Assembly: GCA_964626565.1 (NCBI GenBank)
Contig: CAZVFX010000085.1
Span: forward strand, 1 to 30,842
Length of the DNA stretch: 30,842 nt
DNA from: CAZVFX01 sp964626565
GTDB lineage: Bacteria; Myxococcota_A; UBA9042; CAIXZC01
Direction: 5' to 3'
Shown here: positions 24,938 to 30,842 of the stretch, piece by piece
Layout of the letters: every line of letters starts with the position of its first letter
Numbering within the stretch: the stretch's first letter is position 1
Program-made: the position numbers and the translations under genes
The notes under the pieces: model-generated
The model's input: the letters and a program-made list of their open reading frames with translations, nothing else
The model's database searches: none
What the model was told of the DNA's origin: nothing

Positions 24938-25312
24938 TCAGCTCTTCTTCTTTTTCTTCTTCCGGGGGACTTTCGGCGGGAGAGCAGATGTGAAACCATA
25001 GGAGCGACCCAGGAGTGAGGCCAGCACCGGCTCATCCGAAGCCAGCGTGTCGGGAATAGTGACGTACTCCCTCATGGGGCGTCCGCCCATTGGGTCGAAC
25101 TGTGCAACCTCGTCGTACTCACCCTTCACCTGTTCCAGGTCCGCCGGAGACAGGCGCAAGATAATGCTGTCCTCGTGGACTCCGCAAAACATGTTGTTGT
25201 TTACGAAATAGCACGGGCATCCGAACATCTTACGGGGCTGGCACTCAAAGTCCTGGACCGCCTCAGCCAGGTACTCTCCCATTGCTTCTGATGGCTTCTT
25301 CCACTTCCCCAC
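24938..25312 (-). CDS. TfoX N-terminal domain protein
   Basis: This 124-residue protein carries a TfoX_N domain (ECQPRKMFGCPCYFVNNNMF, then GVHEDSIILRLS and YVTIPD) and a basic Lys-rich tail that ends in KKKKKKS. It resembles the protein at 8946 in size, domain and tail, and the two are likely distant paralogs. The frame is open to 25351, but that would overlap the upstream gene. The GTG at 25312 lies six bases after GGAGG at 25319-25323, so I start there. It follows the DUF3795 gene by 23 bases in the same direction and is probably co-transcribed with it. Confidence 0.82.
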   Translation of the reverse strand: MGKWKKPSEAMGEYLAEAVQDFECQPRKMFGCPCYFVNNNMFCGVHEDSIILRLSPADLEQVKGEYDEVAQFDPMGGRPMREYVTIPDTLASDEPVLASLLGRSYGFTSALPPKVPRKKKKKKS

Positions 25313-25335
25313 GATATACCTCCAATGACTGAGCC

Positions 25336-25689
25336 CTAGCCGCCTGGCCACTTTCGCTTCAGCGCGACCCGCCCATAGCCTTCCATGTATTCGGCAAACC
25401 CCTCACGGCCGCGCTCCTTGATCATCGCTATTCCCGCCGCACGATTAGAGTTGAGCACGAAACCGATCACGCGGCCTATGAAGTTGTCGAACTTCTTACA
25501 GTCGCCGGGATTCGGAAACTCGGCGCACTCCGCACAACTTGTATACCCAAGCTCCATGTTGCAAGCCCGGATCTGGCACCAGGTCGCCTTCTCGTTTCCC
25601 GCACACCCCGGGCACTTCCCCTTCTTCTGTTTGCCGCAATTCGCACAGTACAGCCCACAAAAAGAAACCAATTCCGGATTCGCCGCCAT
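25336..25689 (-). CDS. DUF3795 family Cys-rich protein
   Basis: The 117-residue product matches DUF3795: CGLYCANCG near the N-terminus, then CPGCAG, CQIRACNMELGYTSCAEC and FPNPGDCKKFDNFIG. The cysteine pairs (C-x3-C-x2-C, C-x2-C) suggest a metal or cluster site; the family has no established activity. The ATG at 25689 follows GGGAGGAG. The open frame extends to 26088 but the extra part runs through the repeat cluster and is not coding. It shares its direction with the TfoX-N gene downstream. Confidence 0.85.
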   Translation of the reverse strand: MAANPELVSFCGLYCANCGKQKKGKCPGCAGNEKATWCQIRACNMELGYTSCAECAEFPNPGDCKKFDNFIGRVIGFVLNSNRAAGIAMIKERGREGFAEYMEGYGRVALKRKWPGG

Positions 25690-25716
25690 GGTTCTCCTCC
25701 CCCCTTCCTCCCATCG

Positions 25717-25745
25717 ATTGTCCCCACACCGCCCATCCCTGTCAA
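25717..25745 (-). promoter_or_regulatory. Promoter for the DUF3795-TfoX_N pair
   Basis: On the minus strand, TTGACA (25740-25745) and GACAAT (25717-25722) are exactly 17 bases apart and lie 28 bases before the ATG. The -35 box touches the edge of the repeat cluster. Confidence 0.6.
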
Positions 25746-25860
25746 CAAGACAGGATCCAGACAGGGACGGGGGGCCAAAAATCCCCGCCCACAAGACAGG
25801 GACGGGGGGCGCGAATCTCATGGCTACAAGACAGGGACGGGGGGTGCCTACAAGAGTCCA
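25745..25860. repeat. 35-bp-period cluster with three exact 16-bp repeats
   Basis: AGACAGGGACGGGGGG occurs three times, at 25759-25774, 25794-25809 and 25829-25844, with spacers of 19 bases. In copies two and three it is preceded by ACA. A partial copy lies at 25746-25753. GGGG and CCCC in the first spacer (25771-25785) can form a hairpin. The short arms and G-rich core are like the repeats spread by REP-associated tyrosine transposases; no transposase gene lies in the window. Confidence 0.8.
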
Positions 25861-25926
25861 GTTTCCTGTTCTGGCAATTGAGCCTGTACCTGAGTAAGCT
25901 GTTTCCAGTTCGTGGCAGGAGGCTAC

Positions 25927-26529
25927 ATGTTTGCGGTTTTGCCGAGGCTGATTGTGTTCCGTATTCCCGGTGCCATCTTTCCGCTGTTGTTCTGCGTCGC
26001 TCTGATGGGCTGCGTGTCGGGAGGGGGAGCGGGACTGGGGCTTTTCGCCGATTCCCGCGGCGGCTTGGGAGTGGCTCTTCGTGGCCACTCGGTTGCAACA
26101 GGGTACCGCCTGGAGAGCACTGAGAGCGCCGAGTCGGCAGCTCCCCTGCTGGGGGTGGAGTTGGGAACGGGATTTTCATTTACAGAATCGGCCTGGAAGA
26201 TGCAGGTGGGAGTACCCATCGGCGCCGGAACCTGGGACGATACGGATGCAGGGTACGGCATCCGCGGGGCACCCAAGTTCGTCATGGATTTCACCTGGCC
26301 ACCCGGAGAACCTCGTGGCGTGCAGGCAGTTGGTGGGGCTGTGGATTTTGCGTGGCTGCCACACTTGGCTACGGAGCGCGACCCCCTGCAGGGCCAGGAC
26401 ACGGTCAGGATCCAGCGATTTGGCCCCGCAGTATCAGCCGCGTTGCTGAACGATGGCGAGGGTTGGTTTGGCTCGCTGTTTCTCGGAGTGATGTATGACT
26501 TTGAGGCCTATCTTTCTGCTTCACGGTGA
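25927..26529 (+). CDS. Predicted lipoprotein, possible outer-membrane beta domain
   Basis: The 200-residue product has a signal with LMGC (Cys29) and a mature region of alternating polar and hydrophobic short strands with many glycines (LGVELGTGFSFTESAWKMQV, then GWFGSLFLGVMYDFEAYL). This suggests a small beta-barrel or a beta-sandwich; I recognise no family. The ATG at 25927 follows AGGAGG at 25917-25922 with four bases of spacing. It sits between the repeat cluster and a convergent gene 21 bases downstream. Confidence 0.75.
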   Translation: MFAVLPRLIVFRIPGAIFPLLFCVALMGCVSGGGAGLGLFADSRGGLGVALRGHSVATGYRLESTESAESAAPLLGVELGTGFSFTESAWKMQVGVPIGAGTWDDTDAGYGIRGAPKFVMDFTWPPGEPRGVQAVGGAVDFAWLPHLATERDPLQGQDTVRIQRFGPAVSAALLNDGEGWFGSLFLGVMYDFEAYLSASR

Positions 26530-26550
26530 TTCAGAGGCAATCCTTTCACC

Positions 26551-27285
26551 CTACTTCACTACCCGCAGGATGTTCAGGTTGGCGTCACACATGTGCATCT
26601 CGACCGTCGCACCATCAAAGACCTGGGCGGAAAGCTCAACAGAGTATTCTCTCAGCAACTCGGCAAACTCGTCATTCTTGTCGTATCCGTCCTTCACAAC
26701 GATGGCGAAAAGCCAGCGGCCGTCATCCGACTTGTCGAGTTGGAAGCTTTTCCGGCTTCCGTCGTGACTGGTATCTGCCAGCAAATATGCCAGCAGCTTG
26801 TCGGCTTCGGTCTTTTCCACTTGACCGGTGTAACGCAACTCGATGCCGTTGCCCTCAAGCGTGGAGAAGGGCTTTCTTGACAGCGCAGGAAGGGACCTTT
26901 TGGGATCCAGATACTCATCGCACAACTGAATTTCCACCGGTTCGCCCGCGAACACGTTGGCGGAAAGCTCTAGCGCCATGGTTTCCATAAGGGTGTCGAT
27001 ATCCCCTTCGGCGTTCTCATTTACCACTACTTTCAGAAGCCACTGGCCCTCAGCACCCTTGTCGAGCTGCAGCGTCTTACGGGTGCCGTCCAGGGAGCCC
27101 TGCGAGTCTAAGAACTGGAGCAGTTCGGTGGCTTTGGCCTGCTGAACGGCTTCCGTGTAGTAGACCTCGCCGCCGTTCAACTCAACCTTCTCGCCCAGTC
27201 CCGCTTGCCACGAGACTTGCCAATAGACGATTCCTGCAACCGCAGCGATCACCAGTACCCAAACGTACCTCAGTTTCTTCTCCAA
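26551..27285 (-). CDS. Membrane-anchored protein with internally duplicated domain
   Basis: The 244-residue product has an N-terminal hydrophobic anchor (residues 6-22) and two copies of a domain of about 97 residues (about 35-132 and 149-244). The copies align through DGTRKTLQLDK versus DGSRKSFQLDK, QWLLKVVVNE versus RWLFAIVVKD, and ELSANVFAGEPVEIQLCD versus ELSAQVFDGATVEMHMCD. The fold is likely a mixed alpha/beta domain; no enzyme motif is seen. The family is unknown to me. A TTG at 27285 follows GGGGAGGACAAC and begins just before the anchor, so I prefer it to the longer frame from 27333. The next gene is divergent. Confidence 0.8.
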   Translation of the reverse strand: MEKKLRYVWVLVIAAVAGIVYWQVSWQAGLGEKVELNGGEVYYTEAVQQAKATELLQFLDSQGSLDGTRKTLQLDKGAEGQWLLKVVVNENAEGDIDTLMETMALELSANVFAGEPVEIQLCDEYLDPKRSLPALSRKPFSTLEGNGIELRYTGQVEKTEADKLLAYLLADTSHDGSRKSFQLDKSDDGRWLFAIVVKDGYDKNDEFAELLREYSVELSAQVFDGATVEMHMCDANLNILRVVK

Positions 27286-27393
27286 GTTGTCCTCCCCCCG
27301 GTTGGTGCCGGTCAATGGAGAGAACACTACCACGTCCGACGGACCCCACGGAAGCTAAACTTGCACTTCTACTCTGCGGCCTGATTGGGTCCA

Positions 27394-27422
27394 TTGCCAA
27401 ACCGGTGCCTCAGGACTATGGT
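27394..27422 (+). promoter_or_regulatory. Possible promoter for the glutamine amidotransferase
   Basis: TTGCCA at 27394-27399 and TATGGT at 27417-27422 are 17 bases apart, 62 bases before the start codon. Confidence 0.5.
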
Positions 27423-27484
27423 AACTGGGTGTCCGGGCAGACCGAGTTGCTGCGGTTCCCGATTTTCAATCTCGGAGGTTTCCG

Positions 27485-28354
27485 ATGTGTCGTTTTGCAC
27501 TTTACATGGGGCGTCCAATACCGGTGAGTTCGCTGGTTACCACCCCCAGCAACTCAATCATTCATCAGAGTTTTCACAGCCACGAGCGCAAGGAACCGCT
27601 AAACGGCGATGGATTCGGATTGGCCTGGTATGCGGACGGACACACGTATCCGGGGACTTTCAGGGAGGTCACACCGGCTTGGAACAGCCTCAATCTGTCC
27701 CAACTGTCCCGAGTGACAACCACCCCGTGTCTCCTGGCTCACGTCAGGGCTGCGACCCCGGGCTTGCCGGTGCATCAACTGAATTGTCATCCTTTTGCGT
27801 GGACCCGTTTTTCATTTATGCATAACGGTTCCTTGGGCGGGTTCAAGGGTATCAGGCGCAAGCTGTTGGCTACCTTGGATGATGAATCTTTCAACATGAT
27901 CAAGGGGACCACGGACAGTGAGCACCTTTTTGCTCTTTTTGTGCAGGCGTACCGTGAGGCCGTGGGGACTGCCTCAACTGAACTCCAACGCATGAAGGAT
28001 GCCCTGGTGGTTGCAATCTCGACCGCGGAAGGGCTTTGGCGGGAAGCCGGGATCGCAGAGGAGTCGGCCCTCAATCTGGCAGTCTCGGACGGCCGGAGGG
28101 CCGTCGTCTCACGCTACGTCAGTGTGCCGGGCGCCGATGGCCCCTCTCTCTACTATCACGTTGGCCGAAGCTATGTATGCGACAAAGGGGAGTGCCACAT
28201 GGTGGCCCCTGCCGACAACCCGCCCAGCGCAGTTATTGTATCTTCGGAGCCGCTGAGCGAGGATCTCGGTTGGACTCCCGTTCCCCCCAACCACGTGGTG
28301 TGCATAGACGACGATTTCAGCTATGAGATAGAGCCTATTGGGACTTTGCGATAG
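27485..28354 (+). CDS. Class II glutamine amidotransferase-like protein
   Basis: This 289-residue cytoplasmic protein is of the GATase_4 / YafJ-EgtC type. The nucleophile is Cys2 after removal of Met (MCRFALYMG). NGDGFGLAWYAD, AHVRAATPG, NCHPF, MHNGSLGGF and GTTDSEHLF follow in the usual order and bind and hydrolyse glutamine. Members either release gamma-glutamyl groups, as EgtC does in ergothioneine synthesis, or have unknown substrates. No ergothioneine genes are seen here. The ATG has GGAGG at ideal spacing. It stands alone, convergent with the sulfatase-modifying-factor-like gene 13 bases downstream. Confidence 0.92.
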   Translation: MCRFALYMGRPIPVSSLVTTPSNSIIHQSFHSHERKEPLNGDGFGLAWYADGHTYPGTFREVTPAWNSLNLSQLSRVTTTPCLLAHVRAATPGLPVHQLNCHPFAWTRFSFMHNGSLGGFKGIRRKLLATLDDESFNMIKGTTDSEHLFALFVQAYREAVGTASTELQRMKDALVVAISTAEGLWREAGIAEESALNLAVSDGRRAVVSRYVSVPGADGPSLYYHVGRSYVCDKGECHMVAPADNPPSAVIVSSEPLSEDLGWTPVPPNHVVCIDDDFSYEIEPIGTLR

Positions 28355-28367
28355 GTCAGCGCAACTC

Positions 28368-29555
28368 TCAAAGAGATCTGCAGCATCTGAACCCCAACGT
28401 TCCCGACCGGATGTCCGGGAACCGGCCTTCCCTGAACGATACCCGGAGATGCTCAGCGAAGTAATACCACGAGCCACCCCTGATTCCACGCATTTCTTCC
28501 CAGGCGCAAACGGGCTCTTCCCATGACGACCCGTCGACCGGCGGGGGGCCGTAGCTGCCGTCTTCAGCCGCTTCGTACGAGGGATGCCAACAGTCCTGGA
28601 TCCATTCCCCCGCGTTGCCGGCCATGTCCACGACTCCATATGGAGACGCGCCTCCGGGGAAGGAGCCGATGTTGAATGTCAGGCCCGTACCGCAGCCGGT
28701 GCCCCCGTCATCCATGGCCGCCAGCTCGCACGTGGCCGGGATGTTGCCCCACGGGTAGCTTTGGCTTTCGGCTGCACAGTCATCGTACAACTCGCAGCCG
28801 CCCCGGGCCGCTTTTTCCCATTCTGCGCCGGTGCACAATCTTCTGCCTGCCCATTCGCAATAATCATGCGCCTGTTGCCAATCTACGCAGGTCATGGGGT
28901 GCTTCTCCATGCCCGGTTCGCCCAGGGTGCAAGCAGACCAGTAGGTAGCTCCTGAGATGTCCTCGAGGCAGACTCCCGCCGCGACGCACTCGGCGTATTG
29001 CCCCGCCGTCACTTCGTTGATGTCGATGGAGAAGCTCTCAACTTCTACCACGTGGTAGGGAAACTCCTGGCCGGAGCACTGCTCATCCACCGTGGTGTTG
29101 CAGCCCATCCGGAACTTCCCTGCTGGAACCGTCGCCATGGCCGAGAATGATCCGGTGCAATCGCCGGTGCAGGCGTCTACGATGCCCTCGGTCTGTTCCG
29201 CGGATGAAACATCCAGGATTCCGCCTTCGTCTGTGGCGATATCCTGGATGGAAAGATCATGTGTCGGTTCCGCGTCGGCCGGCAGGTCCGACGGCGGCAG
29301 GTCTTGCCCCGGCAGTTGGTCGGCGACGTCGCCCACCACGTCCGGTGGGTTGGGGTTGAAGCCGTCAACATCAAGGGCGACTGTGTCCTTTCCGATAACG
29401 GGAACATCAACGCCGAGGTCGGCGCGCCTGGGGGCGTCCTGAGAAGTCTGGTCGGTCGGCGTCCTAATTGCATCGATGTCGCCGTCGGAGTTTCCGCAGG
29501 CGCCGGCGATCAGACACGCCAGAGACCCAAGCAGCAACAAGCCATATGCTCTCAT
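28368..29555 (-). CDS. Formylglycine-generating-enzyme-like (SUMF1) lipoprotein
   Basis: This 395-residue lipoprotein (AGAC, Cys20) has an acidic, Asp/Pro-rich linker to about residue 135 and then a FGE-sulfatase (SUMF1-type) domain. Recognisable elements are VPAGKFRMGC, VESFSIDINEVTAGQYAEC, HPMTCVDWQQAHDYCEW, GRRLCTGAEWEKAARGG, YGVVDMAGNAGEWIQDCW, RGGSWYYF and the ending LGFRCCRSL. True FGE enzymes oxidise a sulfatase Cys; many bacterial family members are binding or structural proteins instead, and no sulfatase gene is present here. Several extra cysteines suit an exported protein. The ATG at 29555 follows AAGGAGCG; the frame extends to 29600 without a ribosome site. Confidence 0.9.
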   Translation of the reverse strand: MRAYGLLLLGSLACLIAGACGNSDGDIDAIRTPTDQTSQDAPRRADLGVDVPVIGKDTVALDVDGFNPNPPDVVGDVADQLPGQDLPPSDLPADAEPTHDLSIQDIATDEGGILDVSSAEQTEGIVDACTGDCTGSFSAMATVPAGKFRMGCNTTVDEQCSGQEFPYHVVEVESFSIDINEVTAGQYAECVAAGVCLEDISGATYWSACTLGEPGMEKHPMTCVDWQQAHDYCEWAGRRLCTGAEWEKAARGGCELYDDCAAESQSYPWGNIPATCELAAMDDGGTGCGTGLTFNIGSFPGGASPYGVVDMAGNAGEWIQDCWHPSYEAAEDGSYGPPPVDGSSWEEPVCAWEEMRGIRGGSWYYFAEHLRVSFREGRFPDIRSGTLGFRCCRSL

Positions 29556-29672
29556 TCTCGCTCCTTCACTGTGGGAGGCGTACCTTAACACCGATCGCAA
29601 TGCGGTTCAACGCCAACCGAACTGCAAGACAGTGAAGTTGCCCGCTCTCCGATCGCCCCGGGCAGAGACTCC

Positions 29673-29701
29673 TTGGCCCCGGAACGCAAGAAGGCTAACA
29701 T
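29673..29701 (+). promoter_or_regulatory. Possible promoter for the second somatomedin-B protein
   Basis: TTGGCC at 29673-29678 and TAACAT at 29696-29701 are 17 bases apart, 24 bases before the start codon. Both boxes are imperfect. Confidence 0.45.
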
Positions 29702-29725
29702 AGGACTCAACAGAGGAGGTGCCCG

Positions 29726-30841
29726 GTGAGTCTCAGCCGGTTGAAGAGGTGTGCAATCATATTGTTCCTCGTGCCTGCGTTGTCCGCACCTGTGCCGTAT
29801 ACGGCGCCGAGCGGCGACCTGGACAAGGATGGGTTGGTGAATGTGGCCGATATTCAGTGCCAGGTTCTGGTGCACGCCAGGGTCACTGCGGCGGGCACTC
29901 CCGGCGAAGACCTCTGCGCCACTGATGCGCAGTGCCTGGCCGACCCGGGGCCCGGCTACTACTGCCGGGCCGGGTTCAGCGGCTACAAGATCTGCCTTCC
30001 AACCTGCCTGGACGAATCGGTCATGTTGGGAGAGGCTCTGCCCGTGGACTGTGCGGGAAATGGAGACGATTTCGAGGACGCCGACTGCCTGGGCAAAGTG
30101 CAGAAGCACAACGCGGATCTCAACTGCGACGGCGAAATCGGGAACGAGGACTTCGCTTTCCTCATCGCCGTTATGGTTGGTAAGCTGGGCGGTGCAGGCT
30201 CCGCTGACCATGATGGTGATGCGAGGCTGAATTTCTGCGACAACGATTCCGACGGGGACTCCGCTGATGATCCTGCCGACTGCGCCCCACTCAACGCCCT
30301 GGTCGGAGCCTGCGATGACGGCGATGCCTGCACCGACGATTCCTGTGTGGATGGCGAGTGCCTCAATGTCTCTCTCGAAGTGGGCGCGGGCTGCGACGAC
30401 GGTGACCCATGTACGCTGGGAGATACTTGCGAGGGCGGCTTCTGCCTCGGGACCCCGCTGGTATGCGAGGACAGCAATCCTTGCACCAACGATTCGTGCC
30501 AGGGTGGGCAGTGCGTGTTTGCACAGATTGAAGGGTGCAACAACTGCCCCGGAGGGTGCGACGACGGCGACCCGTGCACCAGTGATTCCTGCCAGGGAAG
30601 TTCCTGCTCCCACAGCGCTATTTGGGGATGCACTACCTGCGCCGGTGCTTGCGGGGGGCAATCAAAATACGGCTGCTGGTGCGACGAGGCCTGTTTTGAG
30701 TTCGGCCTCGATTGCTGCATGGACGTCTGCGAGCACTGCGAGTACTGCGCAGGCAAGGAATGCGGTATCGACCTGTGCGGCAACTGGTGCGGTTGGTGCC
30801 CGTGGCCCAAAGAGTGCTGGGCCGGCGGAATGTGCATCTAG
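29726..30841 (+). CDS. Secreted modular protein: dockerin-like, CTDC and somatomedin-B-like modules
   Basis: This 371-residue protein has a hydrophobic signal (residues 1-21) and no lipobox. Calcium-loop segments that resemble dockerin halves are at 31-42 (DLDKDGLVNVAD) and 131-142 (DLNCDGEIGNED). Four repeats of CDDGDxCTxDxC form, like the Dictyostelium CTDC repeat, cover about 196-296. A somatomedin-B-like domain is at 305-338 (C305-x3-C309-x7-C317-x-C319-x3-C323-x6-CC-x6-C338), again with an extra cysteine (C335). A final Cys-rich tail contains GNWCGWCPWPKECW. It starts with GTG behind GAGGAGGT and ends one base before the window edge, so it is complete. Related to the operon protein at 14365 by its head domain. 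Confidence 0.88.
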   Translation: MSLSRLKRCAIILFLVPALSAPVPYTAPSGDLDKDGLVNVADIQCQVLVHARVTAAGTPGEDLCATDAQCLADPGPGYYCRAGFSGYKICLPTCLDESVMLGEALPVDCAGNGDDFEDADCLGKVQKHNADLNCDGEIGNEDFAFLIAVMVGKLGGAGSADHDGDARLNFCDNDSDGDSADDPADCAPLNALVGACDDGDACTDDSCVDGECLNVSLEVGAGCDDGDPCTLGDTCEGGFCLGTPLVCEDSNPCTNDSCQGGQCVFAQIEGCNNCPGGCDDGDPCTSDSCQGSSCSHSAIWGCTTCAGACGGQSKYGCWCDEACFEFGLDCCMDVCEHCEYCAGKECGIDLCGNWCGWCPWPKECWAGGMCI

Positions 30842-30842
30842 G

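Noticed and set aside
25745..25860. CRISPR array
   Set aside because: Only three repeats of 16 bp with 19-bp spacers; both are shorter than in true arrays and no cas gene is nearby.
25690..26088. N-terminal extension of the DUF3795 protein
   Set aside because: The extension runs through a promoter and the repeat cluster; the ATG at 25689 has a strong ribosome site.
29585..30661. Antisense 358-residue open frame
   Set aside because: It lies opposite the somatomedin-B and CTDC repeats; its apparent repeats are the complement of those codons.

Overview
The window reads as chromosomal DNA from a GC-rich, Gram-negative bacterium with an unusually large set of exported proteins. Eleven of about 28 genes start with a lipoprotein signal. 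Many exported proteins carry cysteine-rich or calcium-binding modules better known from animals: LDL-receptor class A, somatomedin B, fibrinogen-like, thrombospondin type 3 and MopE-type metal-binding motifs. This style is typical of uncultured Myxococcota and other delta-proteobacterial lineages, but no rRNA gene is present, so the assignment is inference. I see no prophage, integrase, complete insertion sequence, tRNA or CRISPR array.

Layout. 1-3 kb: a DUF4287/DUF5655 protein, then a TetR regulator divergent from a metallo-beta-lactamase-fold lipoprotein, with two matching operator-like sites between them. 3-13.3 kb: single genes on both strands. These are a calcineurin-like phosphoesterase lipoprotein, a large Cys-rich lipoprotein with a 27-bp coding repeat, a small membrane protein, a TRM11-like methyltransferase, an MDR oxidoreductase, a TfoX-N protein, a DUF3820 protein, a MopE/VWA lipoprotein, an SDR oxidoreductase and an EEP-fold nuclease/phosphatase lipoprotein. 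13.4-20.8 kb: a lipoprotein with a helical 30-bp coding repeat, then a tight four-gene run with its own promoter. The run encodes a somatomedin-B/11-module secreted protein, a lipoprotein, a six-LDLa lipoprotein, and an 893-residue lipoprotein joining TSP3 repeats, a fibrinogen-like domain and a sialate O-acetylesterase-like domain. 20.9-23.9 kb: the housekeeping pair lepA-hemW with an overlap and a near-consensus promoter. 23.9-30.8 kb: further single genes, a short 35-bp-period repeat cluster, a sulfatase-modifying-factor-like lipoprotein and a second somatomedin-B protein.

How it may work together. The most unusual part is the 14.36-20.82 kb operon. All four products are predicted to be exported, three are lipid anchored, and their modules (LDLa, TSP3, MopE, somatomedin B) bind calcium or are disulfide stabilised. 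I infer a calcium-dependent surface adhesion or glycan-recognition assembly whose enzyme deacetylates O-acetylated sugars. The somatomedin-B protein at 29.7 kb and the VWA/MopE lipoprotein at 9.7 kb look like related parts elsewhere. Six otherwise unrelated lipoproteins share a long Asp/Glu-rich spacer directly after the lipid-anchored Cys, which may be a surface-display feature of this lineage.
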